A stretch of 64,000 bases of DNA from Dryobates pubescens (GCF_014839835.1 NC_071646.1:372001-436000), one strand, 5' to 3'. Positions 26,001 through 41,750 are shown, counted from the stretch's first letter. The notes: generated from the letters alone by a model not told the origin. Numbers and translations: made by a program.

Positions 26001-28895
26001 GCTGCAGGATCCCAATACAGAGCCACAGCCCAGCCTGGCCAGTGCCACCGCAGCTGGGGGCACTGGGTCCCTGGCTTGTTTGGAGCACGTGAGCTGGGGA
26101 CAGGATGGTGACACTGTGCTGTGCTGCACACTGCCACCTCGCAGCTACCCAGGGGCTCCTGGCAGCAAAGCTGGAGCTCAGCAGCTGGACAGGACCCAGT
26201 GGCAGTTAAGCACTGGCACTGACCTGGCCTCTCACATCAAACCCTCCTGGGGCTGTGGGGAAGAGCTGCTGCCTTCTGCCTCCTTCTGTAAGCACAGGAG
26301 GCCAAGGCAGTTCAGGAGGAGGGAGTCAGGCTGGGGTGGGGAAGGATATTTGCTCTCCCTTGTGTGGCAGCACCAAAGGCCACTGTGATGCACCACTGTC
26401 ACCACCCATGAAAACCCCTTGTGGCAAAGACAAGTGGGTACTAAACAGCCAAGGAAGCCCAGGAGAGCCTGGCAGCAGCATCACCCACGGCACCATGGCA
26501 GCTCCAGGGATGCATCAGCTGCTGGAAGCTCCCAACCTCAGTGCCACATCCACCATGGCACTAATGCCTGCAGGCTGTTCCCACTATGGCCTGGTATGGG
26601 GGGGGGGATGCCTCCAGCATGATGGCAGGTCCCTGGGCAAAGCTGGTAGCACTGATGTGCTTTGCAAGAGGCTTTGCAGCTGCAGGGGATGCCACCTGGT
26701 CTGCTGCTCAGTGTGGACCTGGCCGGGAGCTGCAGGTTCCCCACCAGCACCAGGCAGATCCCCAAGCCCCTGGGGCAGGAGAATGCAGCCTGGGGCTGGT
26801 GAGGGAGGAGCAGAGCAGGCACAGAGGGGCTCGGTGTGGCACGGCTGAGCTGTTCCCCTCTCCACAGCCACTGTGGCCCCTACAAGGAAATGGTTAAGCA
26901 GGTGCTGCTGATTCACTCTGGCAGCTCCGCACCAGGCGCTGGGAGAGCAGGCAGGGGCAGAGCTGAGCCCTGGGCTGAGGGCTCGCCCCCTCCCCCCTCC
27001 CCATCAAACTGAGCCCAGGGCCAGGCGGGAGGTGAGGCAGCTCCGTGCTGCAAACAGCTCATGGCAGGGCCTCATCCTGCCTTCCCTGGCAAAATCCCTC
27101 TGGCTGCAAGCTGAACAGGGCTGGAGCTCAGCAGCCAGAACCGCGGGCAGGGGGGGGGGATGGGTGTCCCCCGGCAGCAGGGGCTTCTCTGTGGGACTCA
27201 GGCCAGGGCAGTGCCATAGGGCTGGCCTGGAGCTGGCAAAGGCAGCTCAAGCAATGCCCGAGGTGGCTCTGAGGGCAGCAAGTAACGGTGGCAAACTCCT
27301 GGGAGGCACTTCTCCAAGGGGTGCTGTGTGGGATGTGCCTGTGGCAGCCACCTTGCTTCAGTCAGGGTCATCTGCATTGGCCTGGGGAGGGCTCTGGGGA
27401 CCGGGGGGTGCAGCTGGACTGTGCCAGGTGAGGGCTTGCAGGCGTCCTAAAACCATTTGCAAAGGAGGTTCCATGATCCAGGAATGTCCCTGGGAGCCCC
27501 ATGCCCTGCACTCTGCTGGCCGGGCAGGGGGGCCAGGTGCTGCCAGGTTGCAGTAGCCAAGGGAGCCAGGTTTGCTCCAAGCCCTGGCAGCCAAGGGCTC
27601 TGCATGCTGTGTGCCCGCTGGGGACACCTTCACCTTCCTCCTGTGCTCCCCAAAGTTACCCTGGGCACAGCTAACTCTTCCTGGGCTTTTACCAGCCTTG
27701 GGCAAAGATGTCTGGAAAGAGGCTTGGCACCAGCAGACGAGGCAAGGGCTCCTCTGCGGGCAGCTCCTGGCGCCCTGAGGGGCAGTGGATGTGCTGGCAA
27801 TGCAGATGGGCACCACAGAGAGCAGCAGGATCGTCGAGCCCCTGCCTGTGCCCAGGCCTGGGCAGGGGAGATGAGGCTGACCCTCAGCCTTGAGGCTTTC
27901 AGCTCCAGCCTCCCAGCTTTGCAGCTTTTCCCAGCCTGCTGCCTTAGCTCTGTGCTGTAAACAAGGACACTCAGACCCCGAGGCGAGGATTTTGTGTCCC
28001 AGGGGGCTGGGGGTCCCAGGAGCCAGGTTTTAGGCAGAAACCCAAATGTGAGGCTTCAGTTAAACCGAGAGGCAGCACGAAGTGGTGCCGGAGGATTACG
28101 GCGGTGGCAGCCCCACGGTGGCAGCCCCACGGTGCCAGCCCCTCGGTGGCAGCCCCTCGGTGCCAGCCCCTCGGTGCCAGCCCCTCGCTTCTGCATCAGG
28201 GAGGGGGGAGGCAGAGCATCACGTGTGGGCACGGCATGGGGGGGGTCGTGCCCCCTCTGCCCCCTCTGCCTTGGTGGGATGGAGGTGACAGGAGGCGAAG
28301 GGGGCTGTCAGGAGCAGGGTGCTCTGGGGGGACAGCAGGATTTCAGCTCTCTGGGCTGGGGGAGGGTGACCAGGAGCTGGAGGGGCTCAGGGAGAGGGCA
28401 AGAAAGAAGAGGGGGTGGGGGCAGAGGGGAGGCGGGAAGACAACAGCGGGGGGGGGCTGTCAGTGATGGAGTGATGTCCTCATTTGGGTAGGGGGGCAGC
28501 ACAAGTTCCCCTCAGCATTTGCAGCTGGGGAAACTGAGGCACAAGCCCGGGAGTGCGGCAGCATTGCAGAGGGGGTGTCCCTTGCCACAGCAGCCTCTCA
28601 GGCGGGGGGGGTGAAGGTCATGTCCCCTCCAGGCTCCCCGGACTGCGGAAGAGATCAGGGGACACCACGTCCTGCCAGGGGGTGCAAACCCACCTCATGC
28701 TGCCTGCTCCCTCCACAGCATCGCCCCCATTCCCTCTCCCCATCCCCACTAGGCACCCAGACACCCCCATCCCTACCCGCACCCCCATCCCCTCCTGCAC
28801 CCACGCAGCCCCATCCCCACCGTGGGGTCACGGCTCTCGGCTGTCCCCTCCCGGGCTGTCCCCAGAGAAGCCCCCGGCAAGGGGCTGTTTCTTAC
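23062..28895 (-). other. PACSIN1 5' intron, no gene seen
   Basis: The start-codon exon opens at a splice acceptor around 23060 (minus strand), so this is intronic if transcription starts at 28.9 kb or beyond. CpG is raised at 24.0-24.9 kb, where it creates long spurious frames. No CR1 copy is recognised. Confidence 0.5.
28106..28189. repeat. 14-bp tandem repeat, six copies
   Basis: Units of GGCAGCCCCACGGT and GCCAGCCCCTCGGT alternate in the PACSIN1 5' region. Confidence 0.85.
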
Positions 28896-28896
28896 C

Positions 28897-29064
28897 TGGG
28901 CTGGCGACGGGGGCCGGGGGGGGCCCGGGGGAGGGGGACGCTCCGCCGGGCACGGCGGGACGGGCTGCGCTGCGCTGCGCTCTCCGCACCAGCCGTGCAG
29001 CAGCGGGAGCGCGCACGGCCGCGGGAATGCGCCCTGCCTGCAGCCTGCCCGTTGCCATGGCAAC
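28897..29064 (-). other. Candidate noncoding first exon and CpG promoter of PACSIN1
   Basis: A CpG-dense segment read on the minus strand ends in a strong donor (CCCAG then GTAAGAA; exon end at 28896/28897). Its upstream edge carries a perfect RFX palindrome at 29051-29064. It lies 5.9 kb upstream of the PACSIN1 start-codon exon, which opens at a 3' splice site near 23060. A noncoding first exon here is therefore plausible. No transcript evidence is available and the transcription start is unknown. Confidence 0.4.
29051..29064. promoter_or_regulatory. Perfect RFX X-box palindrome
   Basis: GTTGCCATGGCAAC is an exact 14-base palindrome matching the full RFX-family X-box. It sits at the upstream edge of a CpG-rich candidate first exon. 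RFX factors bind this site in ciliary and neuronal promoters; action on PACSIN1 is inference. Confidence 0.6.
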
Positions 29065-30409
29065 CGGGGATGGAGCCGCTGCCTGCAAAGGTTGCCAAAA
29101 TCATCCCGGGGGTGAGAGGAGGATGGACATCACCTCCCCCACCGGCAAAGACCCTCCCTCCTTGGCCTGCTGCCCTCGAGTGTGTGCTTGCTCCGGGGTG
29201 CACCTTCCAGCCCCCACCACAGCCATGTCTCTACCGTGCTCATCCTGAGACCCCCACGCAGGACATGGTCCCCAGGCATCTGCCCCCTGGTGCCAGGTGG
29301 GTGCTCAGTACCCATCCGCCAGGGCTACTCCACTGCATGGGGTGCTGTGAGCCGGGGCTGGGGGAGGCAGTGGCCGAGTGCATGTGGGGGGCCGGCCCCA
29401 GCGACACTGTCTGTGAGACTCCTTTAGGGTCACAAATCAGCTGCTTGGGCTGCAGTGCTGGGGGGTTTCGGGGGGAGCAGAATGAGGATCCCCCCGGGGA
29501 TGCTCATCCTGCTGCTCTTTGGGTCCTTGCCCCTCCTGCACAGAGCCCCGGGAAGGGGCTGCAGGGAGGATTTGGGGGCCGAGGTGCATCCTTTTACAAA
29601 ACAACCCCCCCCGGAACGCCCTCGGAGAGGCAGCCGGTGCCACCTCCTTGCCAAATGTGCCAGCTGGGAACAGGCTGGCAGGAGAAGCACAAACAGTCCT
29701 TGCCACCCGGCACGGCTGGGCTGGGGAAAGTGGGGCTGGGGAGGGGCCTGACGGGGGCTGCACCGCCCCTAAGGCTTCTCTGAGGTCAGGGAGCTGGGCA
29801 GCTCCCTCCCCACTGCCATCTGCCTCCTCCCGAGGCTTGTGCCGGGGGTCACCAGGACTTGTCACAGGGTCGCGGCGGGAGCAGGGAGCTGGAGCCCTCC
29901 TGCCCCGTGGCCAAGGCTGTCGGAGGGACAGGAGGATGTGGCTGGGGGTGGCAGCAGGGTCCCCCGGCTCAGCTGCCCCAACGCACCCTGCCTGCCTTTC
30001 CCCCATCCCGAGGGTGATGCCAGGGGAATTAGAAGCCAGCGGGAGCCGCGGCGCTTCCAGCCCGGTAACCGAAGCCGCCCGCAGAGGCTGCAGTAATGAG
30101 GCTGCCGGGCGCCGCCGCCGGGATCGGGTTGCCGTGAGAATGCGACCCAGTCCCGGGAGGCTCCGCAGGCCTCCGACACCGGCTCAGCTTTCCCCTAACG
30201 AGCGCCTTCGATTGCTTAATGAAGCTCGGCGGGGCGCTCCGTGCCGCCTGCCTCCCGGCTCCCTCCAGCCTGGTGCCAGCCAAGCGTAGCTTTCCCCCTC
30301 AGACAGAGAGCCCCCGGAACATTTCATGCCCGGCTGCAGCTGGCAGCAGCGTGAGATCCAAGTGATGCTGACACGGGAGTGGGCTCAGACTGTGGTTCCC
30401 TGCCCCTTG

Positions 30410-30690
30410 GAATGACAGGACGAGGGGCAAGGGCTTGAACCTAGAGCAGGGTAGGTTTAGATTGGACATTAGGAGGAAGTTCTGCAGAGTGAGGGTGGTG
30501 AGACACTGGAACAGGTTGCCCAGGGAGGTGGTGGAGGCTCCAAGCCTGGAAGTGCTCAAGGCCAGGCTGGATGAGGCTTTGAGCAACCTGGGCTGGTGAG
30601 AGGTGTCCCTGCCCACGGGAGGGGGTTGGAACTGGATGAGCTTTAAGGTCCCTTCCAACTCAAACCATTCTGTGGCTATGATTTCAGGTT
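30410..30690 (+). mobile_element. CR1 LINE 3' fragment
   Basis: Forward CR1 of another subfamily: GGTTTAGATTGGACATTAGG, GGTTGCCCAGGGAGGTGGTG, AAGGCCAGGCTGGATGAGGC and AAGGTCCCTTCCAACTCAAA. Confidence 0.9.
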
Positions 30691-32189
30691 GAGGAACCAG
30701 AGGGCATCATCCTTGCATGCCATGAGCTGCCGTGCTCAGTGCATTCTCAGTGCAGAGCTGCTGCAGCTGCCACTGCCCTGGCCCTGCTGCTGGATGGGGC
30801 TGCAGAGGGGCAAACATTCTTGGCATGAAGCACTGGGTGACAAATGCTCCCCAGGGAGGACCTCAATGACTCGAGGTGGGGACTTCCCGGCACTAACAGC
30901 CCACTGCCGCCAGCTCTGTGGCAGATGTGGTCCATGCAGGTAGGACATCGCAGGCCTCCGTCCCCAGGCTGCTCGGTGCTGGTAGCAGGCAGGAGCCCTG
31001 CCCCCACAGCAGGATGTTCCTGCAGCAGCAGCCAGCTCCTTCACCACAAACTCAGCCATGATAAACTTTTCCCTGGCTCTCACCACCCCACTGCTTGTTA
31101 TTTCCCGTGGTAAGTTATTTCCCCTCCTGTAAAATGAGTTTCCTTGTGGGAAGCAGCAGCCACTATTGGCAAAACATTAGCCTTGATTTATCAGTTCACT
31201 TTTCCCTCTGAAATTATGGCTCCTGGGGCACCAGGGCAAACTGAGAAGCAAGGAAAATAGCCCAGACCATGCTCTCAGGGCTGCCTGTGCAGCGAGGGGA
31301 GAGAACAGCCAGCAGCTCTCAGCCCCTCTGCCCATCACCCTGGCACGAGCAGCAGCCTGCACACGAACCAGGGGGGCATGGCCAAGCGTGGCCTGCTCCT
31401 GTCTGCCTCCCTACATCCCAGCAGAACCCCCAGTCATGGTGCTGCCTGCTGAGCTGGCTGGGCTGGGACAGCCCCCAGCCCATGGGTGCTCCAGGAAAGG
31501 CTGTGTGGGGATGGGGGCAGAGAAGGGTCCTGGCATGCCCCTCATGGCAAGCCCATCCTTGGCCTCCCACTGCTCCTTCCCACTCCGTGCTGGCCCCGAG
31601 AGCAGCACGAGCTGGGGCTTGCAGGGCTGGATGGAGTCAGTGCCCCCACACTCACCCCATGCCCAGGCTGTGCCCCCACCCCGGATGTGCTGCTGGCCCC
31701 CAGAGCCCTTTGGGGCTGGGTGGGAGAATGCAGGCACAGGGCTATTCTGCATCTGTAATTAGCAGCAGAGGATAATTGGCCTCTCTGCAGCTATTATGCA
31801 GAAAGGCAGCCATTGTGGAGCACCCAGGCATGGGGCAGGTGCTGCCAGAAGCCCTGCTCCCACCAAGACAATCCTCCTCTTGTCTGCTCTGGGGGCATCC
31901 TCTGAGCCCTTCCGGGGAAGGGGCTGGGGATGGGACACAAAGGCTCCATTTTTCCTGGGAAGCTGCATGGAGCTTGGTGCAGCAGCTGCCATGGGAGCAG
32001 ACCATGTGTATTGCCCATGGCCACAGCAATGGTGGTGCTGGAGCCTTGCTGCTTCCTTCCTCCCACCCTGTGCCATGTTGAGGGCAGCTGGATGCTGTCT
32101 TGGCCCCTTTGGGATGCTGCTTGCTGGATGCATCCTCCCCTTCTCTCCAGATTAGGGGCCTGGAGCATCTCTGTGAGGAGCAAATGCTG

Positions 32190-32540
32190 AGAGTCTTGGG
32201 GCCTGGAGAAGAGCAGCCCCAGAGGGGAGCTGAGCAATGCTCAGCATGAGATAAAGGGTGGGGGCATGAGGCTGGGGCCAGACTGTTCTAGGCAGTGCCC
32301 AGGGACAGGACAGGGGCAATGGGCACAAACTGGAACCCAGGAGGTTCTTGGCTTTGAGGGTGCTGGAGCCCTTAAGCAGGCTGCCCAGAGAAGTTGTGGA
32401 GTCTCTGGAGAGATTCTGAATCCCCCCTGGCCATTGTGCTCCTGGGCAAGCTGCTGTGGGTGCCCTGCTGGAGCAGAGGCTGGGGCTGGATGAGCTCCAG
32501 AGGCCCCTTCCAGCTCCCATCTTGCTTTCTGTGATTCTCC
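32190..32540 (+). mobile_element. CR1 LINE 3' fragment
   Basis: Forward CR1: GGGCACAAACTGGAACCCAG, AAGCAGGCTGCCCAGAGAAG, TTGTGCTCCTGGGCAAGCTG and AGAGGCCCCTTCCAGCTCCC. Same subfamily as the RPS10 intron 1 copy. Confidence 0.85.
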
Positions 32541-34689
32541 AGGACTCATCTGCAGCAGCACAACAGGCTCTTGCCTTTGCCTTCAAGGTGTTGCACAAAC
32601 ACCTGCCAAGCTGTCACCTTGCAGGGACAAAGTCTGTCCCTGGGCACAGCCACTTGCTGTGGTCTCCTCCTCCTGCCAAGCTGTGCTGGAGGTGCCCAGC
32701 TCCATCCTGGCCCCAGCAACATCTCCTCCCAGCATGGCCAGGGAGGCCGGCAGGGCTGGGGACGCAGCAAGGAGAGTTCCACCAAGAGGCAAACCCAGGC
32801 TTTGGCTGCTGCAGGACATTGGCCCTGGTGCAGAAGGATCTTCCCTTCCTTCCCCTCCCCTTCTCCCTGCCCCTGCCCACGTCACTAATCGATGCCTGAC
32901 AGCCACCTGGGCTCGCCCTCCTCAATCCCTTTAGGGTTAAATCCAGCCCCTGCCCTGCTGCAGCCCCTGTGGCAGCCACACACCCCGGGCAGAGGTGGGA
33001 CAGCTGGGTCAGGAGGGTCGGATCAGTGCAGACCCCAGGCCATGGGCAGCACCATCAAGCAGTGGCTGACAAATTCCTGCAGTGGGAACAGGAAATCCTA
33101 GGAGGTGGGAAGGAGCCCCAGGGCTTCAGCCAGGGTTTTGAGGTCGAGCCACGGTGACAGAAGCCACAGTGTGGCACCAGGTCCTTGTCTGGGGCCCGTG
33201 GTGTGGTCCCCTGGCCAGGCCATGCTGCAGAGATGGCCTTGCCCCACGCTTGGCTCAGGGATGAGGTTTGCCCAGGGGAGGTGGTGCGGGGGCCGAGGGA
33301 AGCGGCAGCAGCCCCAGAGGCTGCCGGGGAAGCTCTAATCCGGTTAGCAAAGCTCTTGCCTTGCCACTTCCAAGGCAGGCACCAGAGTGGCAAAGAGGAG
33401 GAGAGGGATGAGGTGGGCAAGGGCAGCTCTCCTGCTTCGTGGGATGAGCCAGGAGATACATTTCTCTTGTTGCAGCATCCCCACCCCTGCCCCGAGGGGG
33501 AATTCCTTCCCCCCAGCTCCATCCCTGCTCTGAGAGGAAGAAAGGAGGCAACCAGATGATAGCAAAGCCCCAGGGTGGCACCAGGCAGCTCCAGACACCT
33601 CAGGAGCTGCTGCATCTTTCAGCACCTCTTGCTCCAGCCTCCAGCTCTGCCCTGGCACAATCCCCCCAAGGACCCTGCTGCTCCCTCCAGCTTCCTAGGC
33701 AGGCAGTGGTCCTTAGGCCACCTGCTCACCCTAGCACAGCCCCAAAATCACAGCTCTGTTGCTCCCTGTGCTTCCAGAGCTCACATGCTGGGGGCAAACA
33801 TGGGTTTGCCTGAGCCCCTGCCTGCAGCTGGCAAGGCAGAGCCCCGAGCAGCCCCAGGCTCTGCTTAAGCTGCCTTGCAGAGCCTCAGCTCCTGCCAGCT
33901 GCTTGGGTGCCGTGGTGCCTGGCTGACCGGATCAGGGAGCTCCTGGGGGTGCTCTGCCATGAGCTCATCACCAGAGCACCCTGGAGCTGGGCAGGGGTGG
34001 CTGGCACAGGCTGAACCACTTTGACTGAAGGTCTTGGAGCAGGTGCCTGAGGTCCTCACCTCATGCCAGACATGTCCCAGGGAGGTGGAGGAGGAAGGAT
34101 GAGCAAGGCACCAGCCTGGCAAAAGTGAGTGTGGCCCTGGGGCATCCTTGGCCCCATGGTCGACACATGGGGCCAGCACCCACCCCTTTGGAAGCCCCTT
34201 CAGGTGCAGCAGGTGCTTGGGTGGGCTGTGGGGGCAATGGGCACAGCACACTGACCTACTGCATCCCACCAACTCCATGGTGCCACATCCTGTGAGACCT
34301 CAGAAGCTTTGCCCCCTGCCAAACCCCAACCAGACCCCTGTCAGAGCCCTGCCCCGACCCCCTGCCCCTCACTGCCACTTCACACCAGACCTCAGCTTCC
34401 TTGGAGGTGCAGGCAGCTGGGCAGGGACCTGTGGCACCCATCCTGCCCTTCCACCCTGCCAGAGATGCTGCAAGGCCAGGACAAAAGGGGTGAACCCCAA
34501 AGCTGTGGGGCAACCCGAGGCCCACAGCGATTCCCACTTGGCACAGCCCAGCAGAGGTTGCAAATCGCTTTAAGTGGGTCAGGGAGCTGCTCTGCTGGAG
34601 CAGGCTTCACTTCCCAGCAAGCAGCCACTGGCACAGGGGGCAGAGCCATTTCAAGCCACCTTACAGGGACCCCCAGAGAGGAGTCGAGG

Positions 34690-35150
34690 TGGCCTCAACG
34701 TGGCGGCACCGCCCCAAGCCCCCCGCATGCCAACCACCACCTGGGGACACCACCACCATCACCACGCCGGCGCTGGGCTCCACGCCACCGACCCTCGCCG
34801 CGACAACCCCCGGGCACCGCCCCCGCCCTCCCGCCTCGCCGGGGGTCCGGGACAGCCCCCGCAGCTACCTTTGGGACGCGGGGACGGAGCGGGGCTGGCC
34901 GCCGGTCGCCGGGGCTGGCTCTGCACATCGGCAGGAAGGTCACGGCAGATGGGGAGGAGGGGGTAAAGATCAGCACGGAGATTAGGGAGGCATTTTTAGC
35001 CAGCCAATCGCCGCCCCGCGGAACGGCGCCGTGGCCGCACAAAGTGACAGCGGAGAGGGATGGCAGCGAGCCTGGAGCCCCGCGTGGCCCGGCTGGAGCT
35101 GCTGGGGGGTCCCCCAGCCTCCCCGGGTACGGGGACGCAGCTCCGATCCC
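34690..35150 (-). promoter_or_regulatory. CpG island with alternative minus-strand first-exon donor
   Basis: This CpG-rich block lies upstream of RPS10 and reads on the minus strand into a donor at 34868/34869 (CCCAAAG then GTAGCT). It could be a second, more distal PACSIN1 first exon, head to head with RPS10. The long open frames across it are by-products of CpG content. The assignment rests on one donor motif and position. Confidence 0.25.
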
Positions 35151-35205
35151 CTCATTGCACCCTGTCTGGGGGCACCACGTCCCGCCCTGGTGCAAGTGCC
35201 CGGCT

Positions 35206-35218
35206 GGGGGGGGGGGGC
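35206..35218. repeat. Homopolymer G run
   Basis: A run of about 13 G follows GGCT in the CpG-rich DNA upstream of RPS10. The length may be unreliable in the assembly. Confidence 0.8.
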
Positions 35219-35639
35219 TACGGGTAGAGGAGCATCTCCTGGGTGAGCATTTGGGGGCACAAAGGGACTTTGAGTGCCACCAGCCAGCCCCGAGCACCTT
35301 TGCCGGTCAGGGAGCAAAGGTTCCCTTGTACCCTGTGACCTGGTGGGGAGCAGCTCGGGAGGGAACCCCTAACAGGGCTTTACAGCCTGGCTCCAAAGAG
35401 CACTGCCAGCTGGATGGGCTGCGGGGACAGCCGGGGTGCCCTGGCACAGCACCGGCCACCAGCAAACCCCAAAGCTTCGGTGCTCAAAGAGTGCATCTCA
35501 GGAGCGAGACCCTCCTGAAACGGCCACCGCTGCCTGGCACAGAGCAGCTGCCTGGGCTGGGGAGGAAGCTGTGCCCGGGGGAGCTGGGGAGGGGGCTATC
35601 GTCGCCCTGGTGGTGGCATCAGATGTCCCATGGCCGGGG

Positions 35640-35795
35640 ACATGGAGGAGGTGACCTGAGTGGGAATGTGGAGGGGTGACACGAGTGGAAACAGAGTGAT
35701 AGATCTGTGGTGGGGACGCAGGTGACATGGATAGGGACATAGAGGAGGTGACACGAGTGGGAACGTGTAGAGGGATATCTGCGGTGCAGATCTGG
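35640..35795. repeat. Degenerate tandem repeat upstream of RPS10
   Basis: Segments such as GAGGAGGTGACCTGAGTGGGA and GAGGTGACACGAGTGGGAAC recur with changes. It is a diverged short tandem array. Confidence 0.5.
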
Positions 35796-35929
35796 AGCGG
35801 TCAGCACGGGGGTGGACAGCGGAGAGACTCTCGGCTCCGGGGATGCAGCCGAACCCCCCAGGGTGACAACTCCCATCAGGCACCGTCAGGGCACCCCGCT
35901 GCCCAGGCTGGAGGGGCCCTGCGAGCCCC

Positions 35930-36400
35930 GCTCAGGCAGCGCCGCAGCCACCTGCATCACCAGGGGTCCTTGGGGAGGCCGGAAGCGGCCGCGCGGCGCA
36001 GGCGCATTCCTTTCCGCTCCTGGGCCTGCTGCCGCCGCCACGGTGAGGTTGCGCTCCGAGCTCGTATCGGCCTCGCATCGGCGCCATCCTGGGGTGGCGG
36101 CGTAGGGTTGCTGCTTGGCAGCGGTGGGGAGACGCTGCCTGGCCCCCTGTGGGGGGAATTCCGGGTTGAAGGGGAGATCTAGGCCCTGGTCGGCGGGACG
36201 GGAGGGAGCGAGGGGCACTAGGCCGCGGGAAGGTTCCGTTACCGGGGGAAGCCAGGTCTTGGCCTGGAGGGGCCTGGTCTGGGTTAGCTGCTGCAGGGAC
36301 CACCCGCGGAGGGAGCCCCATTGAAGCACTGTGGCCTTTTACCCCGCGAGGCTCGCGTGAAGGGAGTCCGCGACCTGCCGCGGGGTCTGCTCCGCGGCCG
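35930..36400 (+). promoter_or_regulatory. RPS10 promoter CpG island
   Basis: GC- and CpG-rich DNA surrounds the TOP tract, including CGGAAGC (ETS/GABP-like) at about 35980 just upstream of the start, as in many housekeeping ribosomal-protein promoters. No TATA box is seen. Confidence 0.6.
36008..36042 (+). other. RPS10: RPS10 noncoding exon 1 with TOP tract
   Basis: The pyrimidine tract TTCCTTTCC at 36007-36015 looks like the 5' terminal oligopyrimidine start of ribosomal-protein mRNAs. The short exon ends at a donor at 36042/36043 (CCACG then GTGAGG). As in human RPS10, exon 1 is noncoding and the ATG is the first codon of exon 2. Splicing places A at -3 of the ATG. The exact start base within the tract is uncertain. 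Confidence 0.75.
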
Positions 36401-36669
36401 GCGAGGGTTAGAGAGTTCTCAGCCTTTAGTGGTATGATGAGACTTGGTGACCACGGGTTGGGGCTGCTCATTTTTCCTGCACAGGAGGACTGGGGAGCAT
36501 CAGCTGGCAGAGTGGGTGTGGAAAAGCAGCTCAGAGAGCCCTTAGAGGAATCTGTAATTTAGTAATCGGAGACCTTGTAGAGCTATGAAGCTTTTGGTAC
36601 AAACCAGCACTGGCATTCGTTTATTGCTGCTGGGAGGTTTCACAGCGCATTTATTTTGCACCAGTAGTG

Positions 36670-36920
36670 TTTGGTGGCGCTCAGCAACGTGACAAGGGGC
36701 AGTGGGTACAAACTGGAGCCCAGGAGGTTCCATCTGAACAGGAGGCTGCTGGAGGCTTGGAGCAGGCTGCCCAGAGAGGTTGCAGAGTCTCCTCTGGAGA
36801 GATTCCAAACTCCTCTGGGCATTGTGCTCCTGGGCAGCCTGTGCTGGGTGACCCTGCTGGAGCAGGGGCGCTGGAGTGGGCGATCTCCAGAGGTCCCTTC
36901 CCACCCCCACCACAGTGGGA
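36670..36920 (+). mobile_element. CR1 LINE 3' fragment in RPS10 intron 1
   Basis: The segment carries CR1 3' landmarks: GCCCAGAGAGGTTGCAGAGT, then a CCTGCTGGAGCAGG block and an AGAGGTCCCTTCC end. It ends about 30 bases before the RPS10 exon 2 acceptor. It shares a subfamily-like segment (GGGTACAAACTGGAGCCCAG) with the copy at 32190-32540. Confidence 0.85.
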
Positions 36921-36950
36921 TTTATCATCTATCCCTTGTCTCCTGTTTAG

Positions 36951-40875
<3,925 letters not shown>

Positions 40876-40901
40876 AGCCTTGCTGCTCATGTTTTGTGTA
40901 T

Positions 40902-40907
40902 AATAAA
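40902..40907 (+). terminator. RPS10 poly(A) signal AATAAA
   Basis: AATAAA lies 26 bases after the RPS10 stop, followed by a GT-rich stretch from about 40923. The very short 3' UTR is usual for ribosomal-protein mRNAs. Confidence 0.9.
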
Positions 40908-40924
40908 ATAGGTGAAAATGCCAC

Positions 40925-41750
40925 CTGGGCTGTGTCCTTGTCTCATCTGAGTGCATCAATCCAGGGCTGATGGAGCAGAGAGCTGACTCCAAGCTGTGTG
41001 TGGCAGCAGCAGAACTTGTGACTAGAAAACAGGTTGCAGAAAAGGAACTGTGTAGGTTTGGTGGTCACTGAGGCAGGGTTTGGCTGGTGTGTGGAGGTGA
41101 TTCTTGCAGGAGGATGAGGAGAAGTCCTGCAGGCAGTTGTGCTACACAGGAAGGCACTGCAGTCGTTCCCAGGGAGGTACAGCTGGGCTGAGGGGTGTCT
41201 CTGTTTTGCAGACCCAGCAGGTTCAGCTGTGCCAGCCCGAGGCCCTCTGTGACTCGCACACAGCCAGTGCAGGTGAGCATCCTTCATCCCGGCCCTGCAG
41301 CCAGTGGTTAACTAAACGTCTGCGGGGAGCTGAGCAGAGCTGGGGGCGCGGTGCAGGCCCAGGCCGGGTCCTCTCTGCTGCCGCCTGCCGGTAGATGTCG
41401 CTCGGCAGCTGGTGGGGGCCGGGCCGCTGCCGCCTGCTGAGCAGGGTGCTGTGTGGGGCAGCCTTCATGGCACTGACCTGGGGGAAGGGGGCTTGGCCCT
41501 GGTTTGTGGGGAGGGAAATGGTGGCCAAACCTCATCCAGACGAAGCTGCTGAAGGTGCCTGGACTTAGCAGCAGGGTGGTGCTGCTGCTGGCTACCCCGG
41601 GGTGCAATTTGGGGCTTAACAGGTGAAAGCCTGCCCCGAGGCCTGAAAATGCCCCTGGGGAGCTTGGGCTGTGTGCAATACTGGGGGGCCCTGCAAGTGC
41701 CAGGCCAAGGCCACCCACTTGCAGAGGACCCTGTGTCCCAGCCCAGTGCT
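40925..41750. other. RPS10-NUDT3 spacer
   Basis: About 0.8 kb of noncoding sequence lies between the RPS10 poly(A) signal and the NUDT3 CpG island. No repeat or exon is recognised. Confidence 0.6.

Larger units (their letters stand above)
29070..34685. other. Noncoding interval between PACSIN1 promoter candidates
   Basis: It contains two CR1 fragments, a CpG-rich patch at about 30.0-30.25 kb and an AT-rich segment with homeodomain-type TAATTAG (31756) and GATAATTGG (31770) motifs. No coding exon is supported. Confidence 0.5.

Noticed and set aside
31100-31250. MIR-like SINE (CCTGTAAAATGAGTTTCC)
   Set aside because: Only one short stretch resembles MIR; too little to call without a repeat search.
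34309-35679. 456-codon open frame on the plus strand upstream of RPS10
   Set aside because: It spans a CpG island with low-complexity Pro/Gly/Ala/Arg composition, matches no family I know, and overlaps equally open frames on the other strand.
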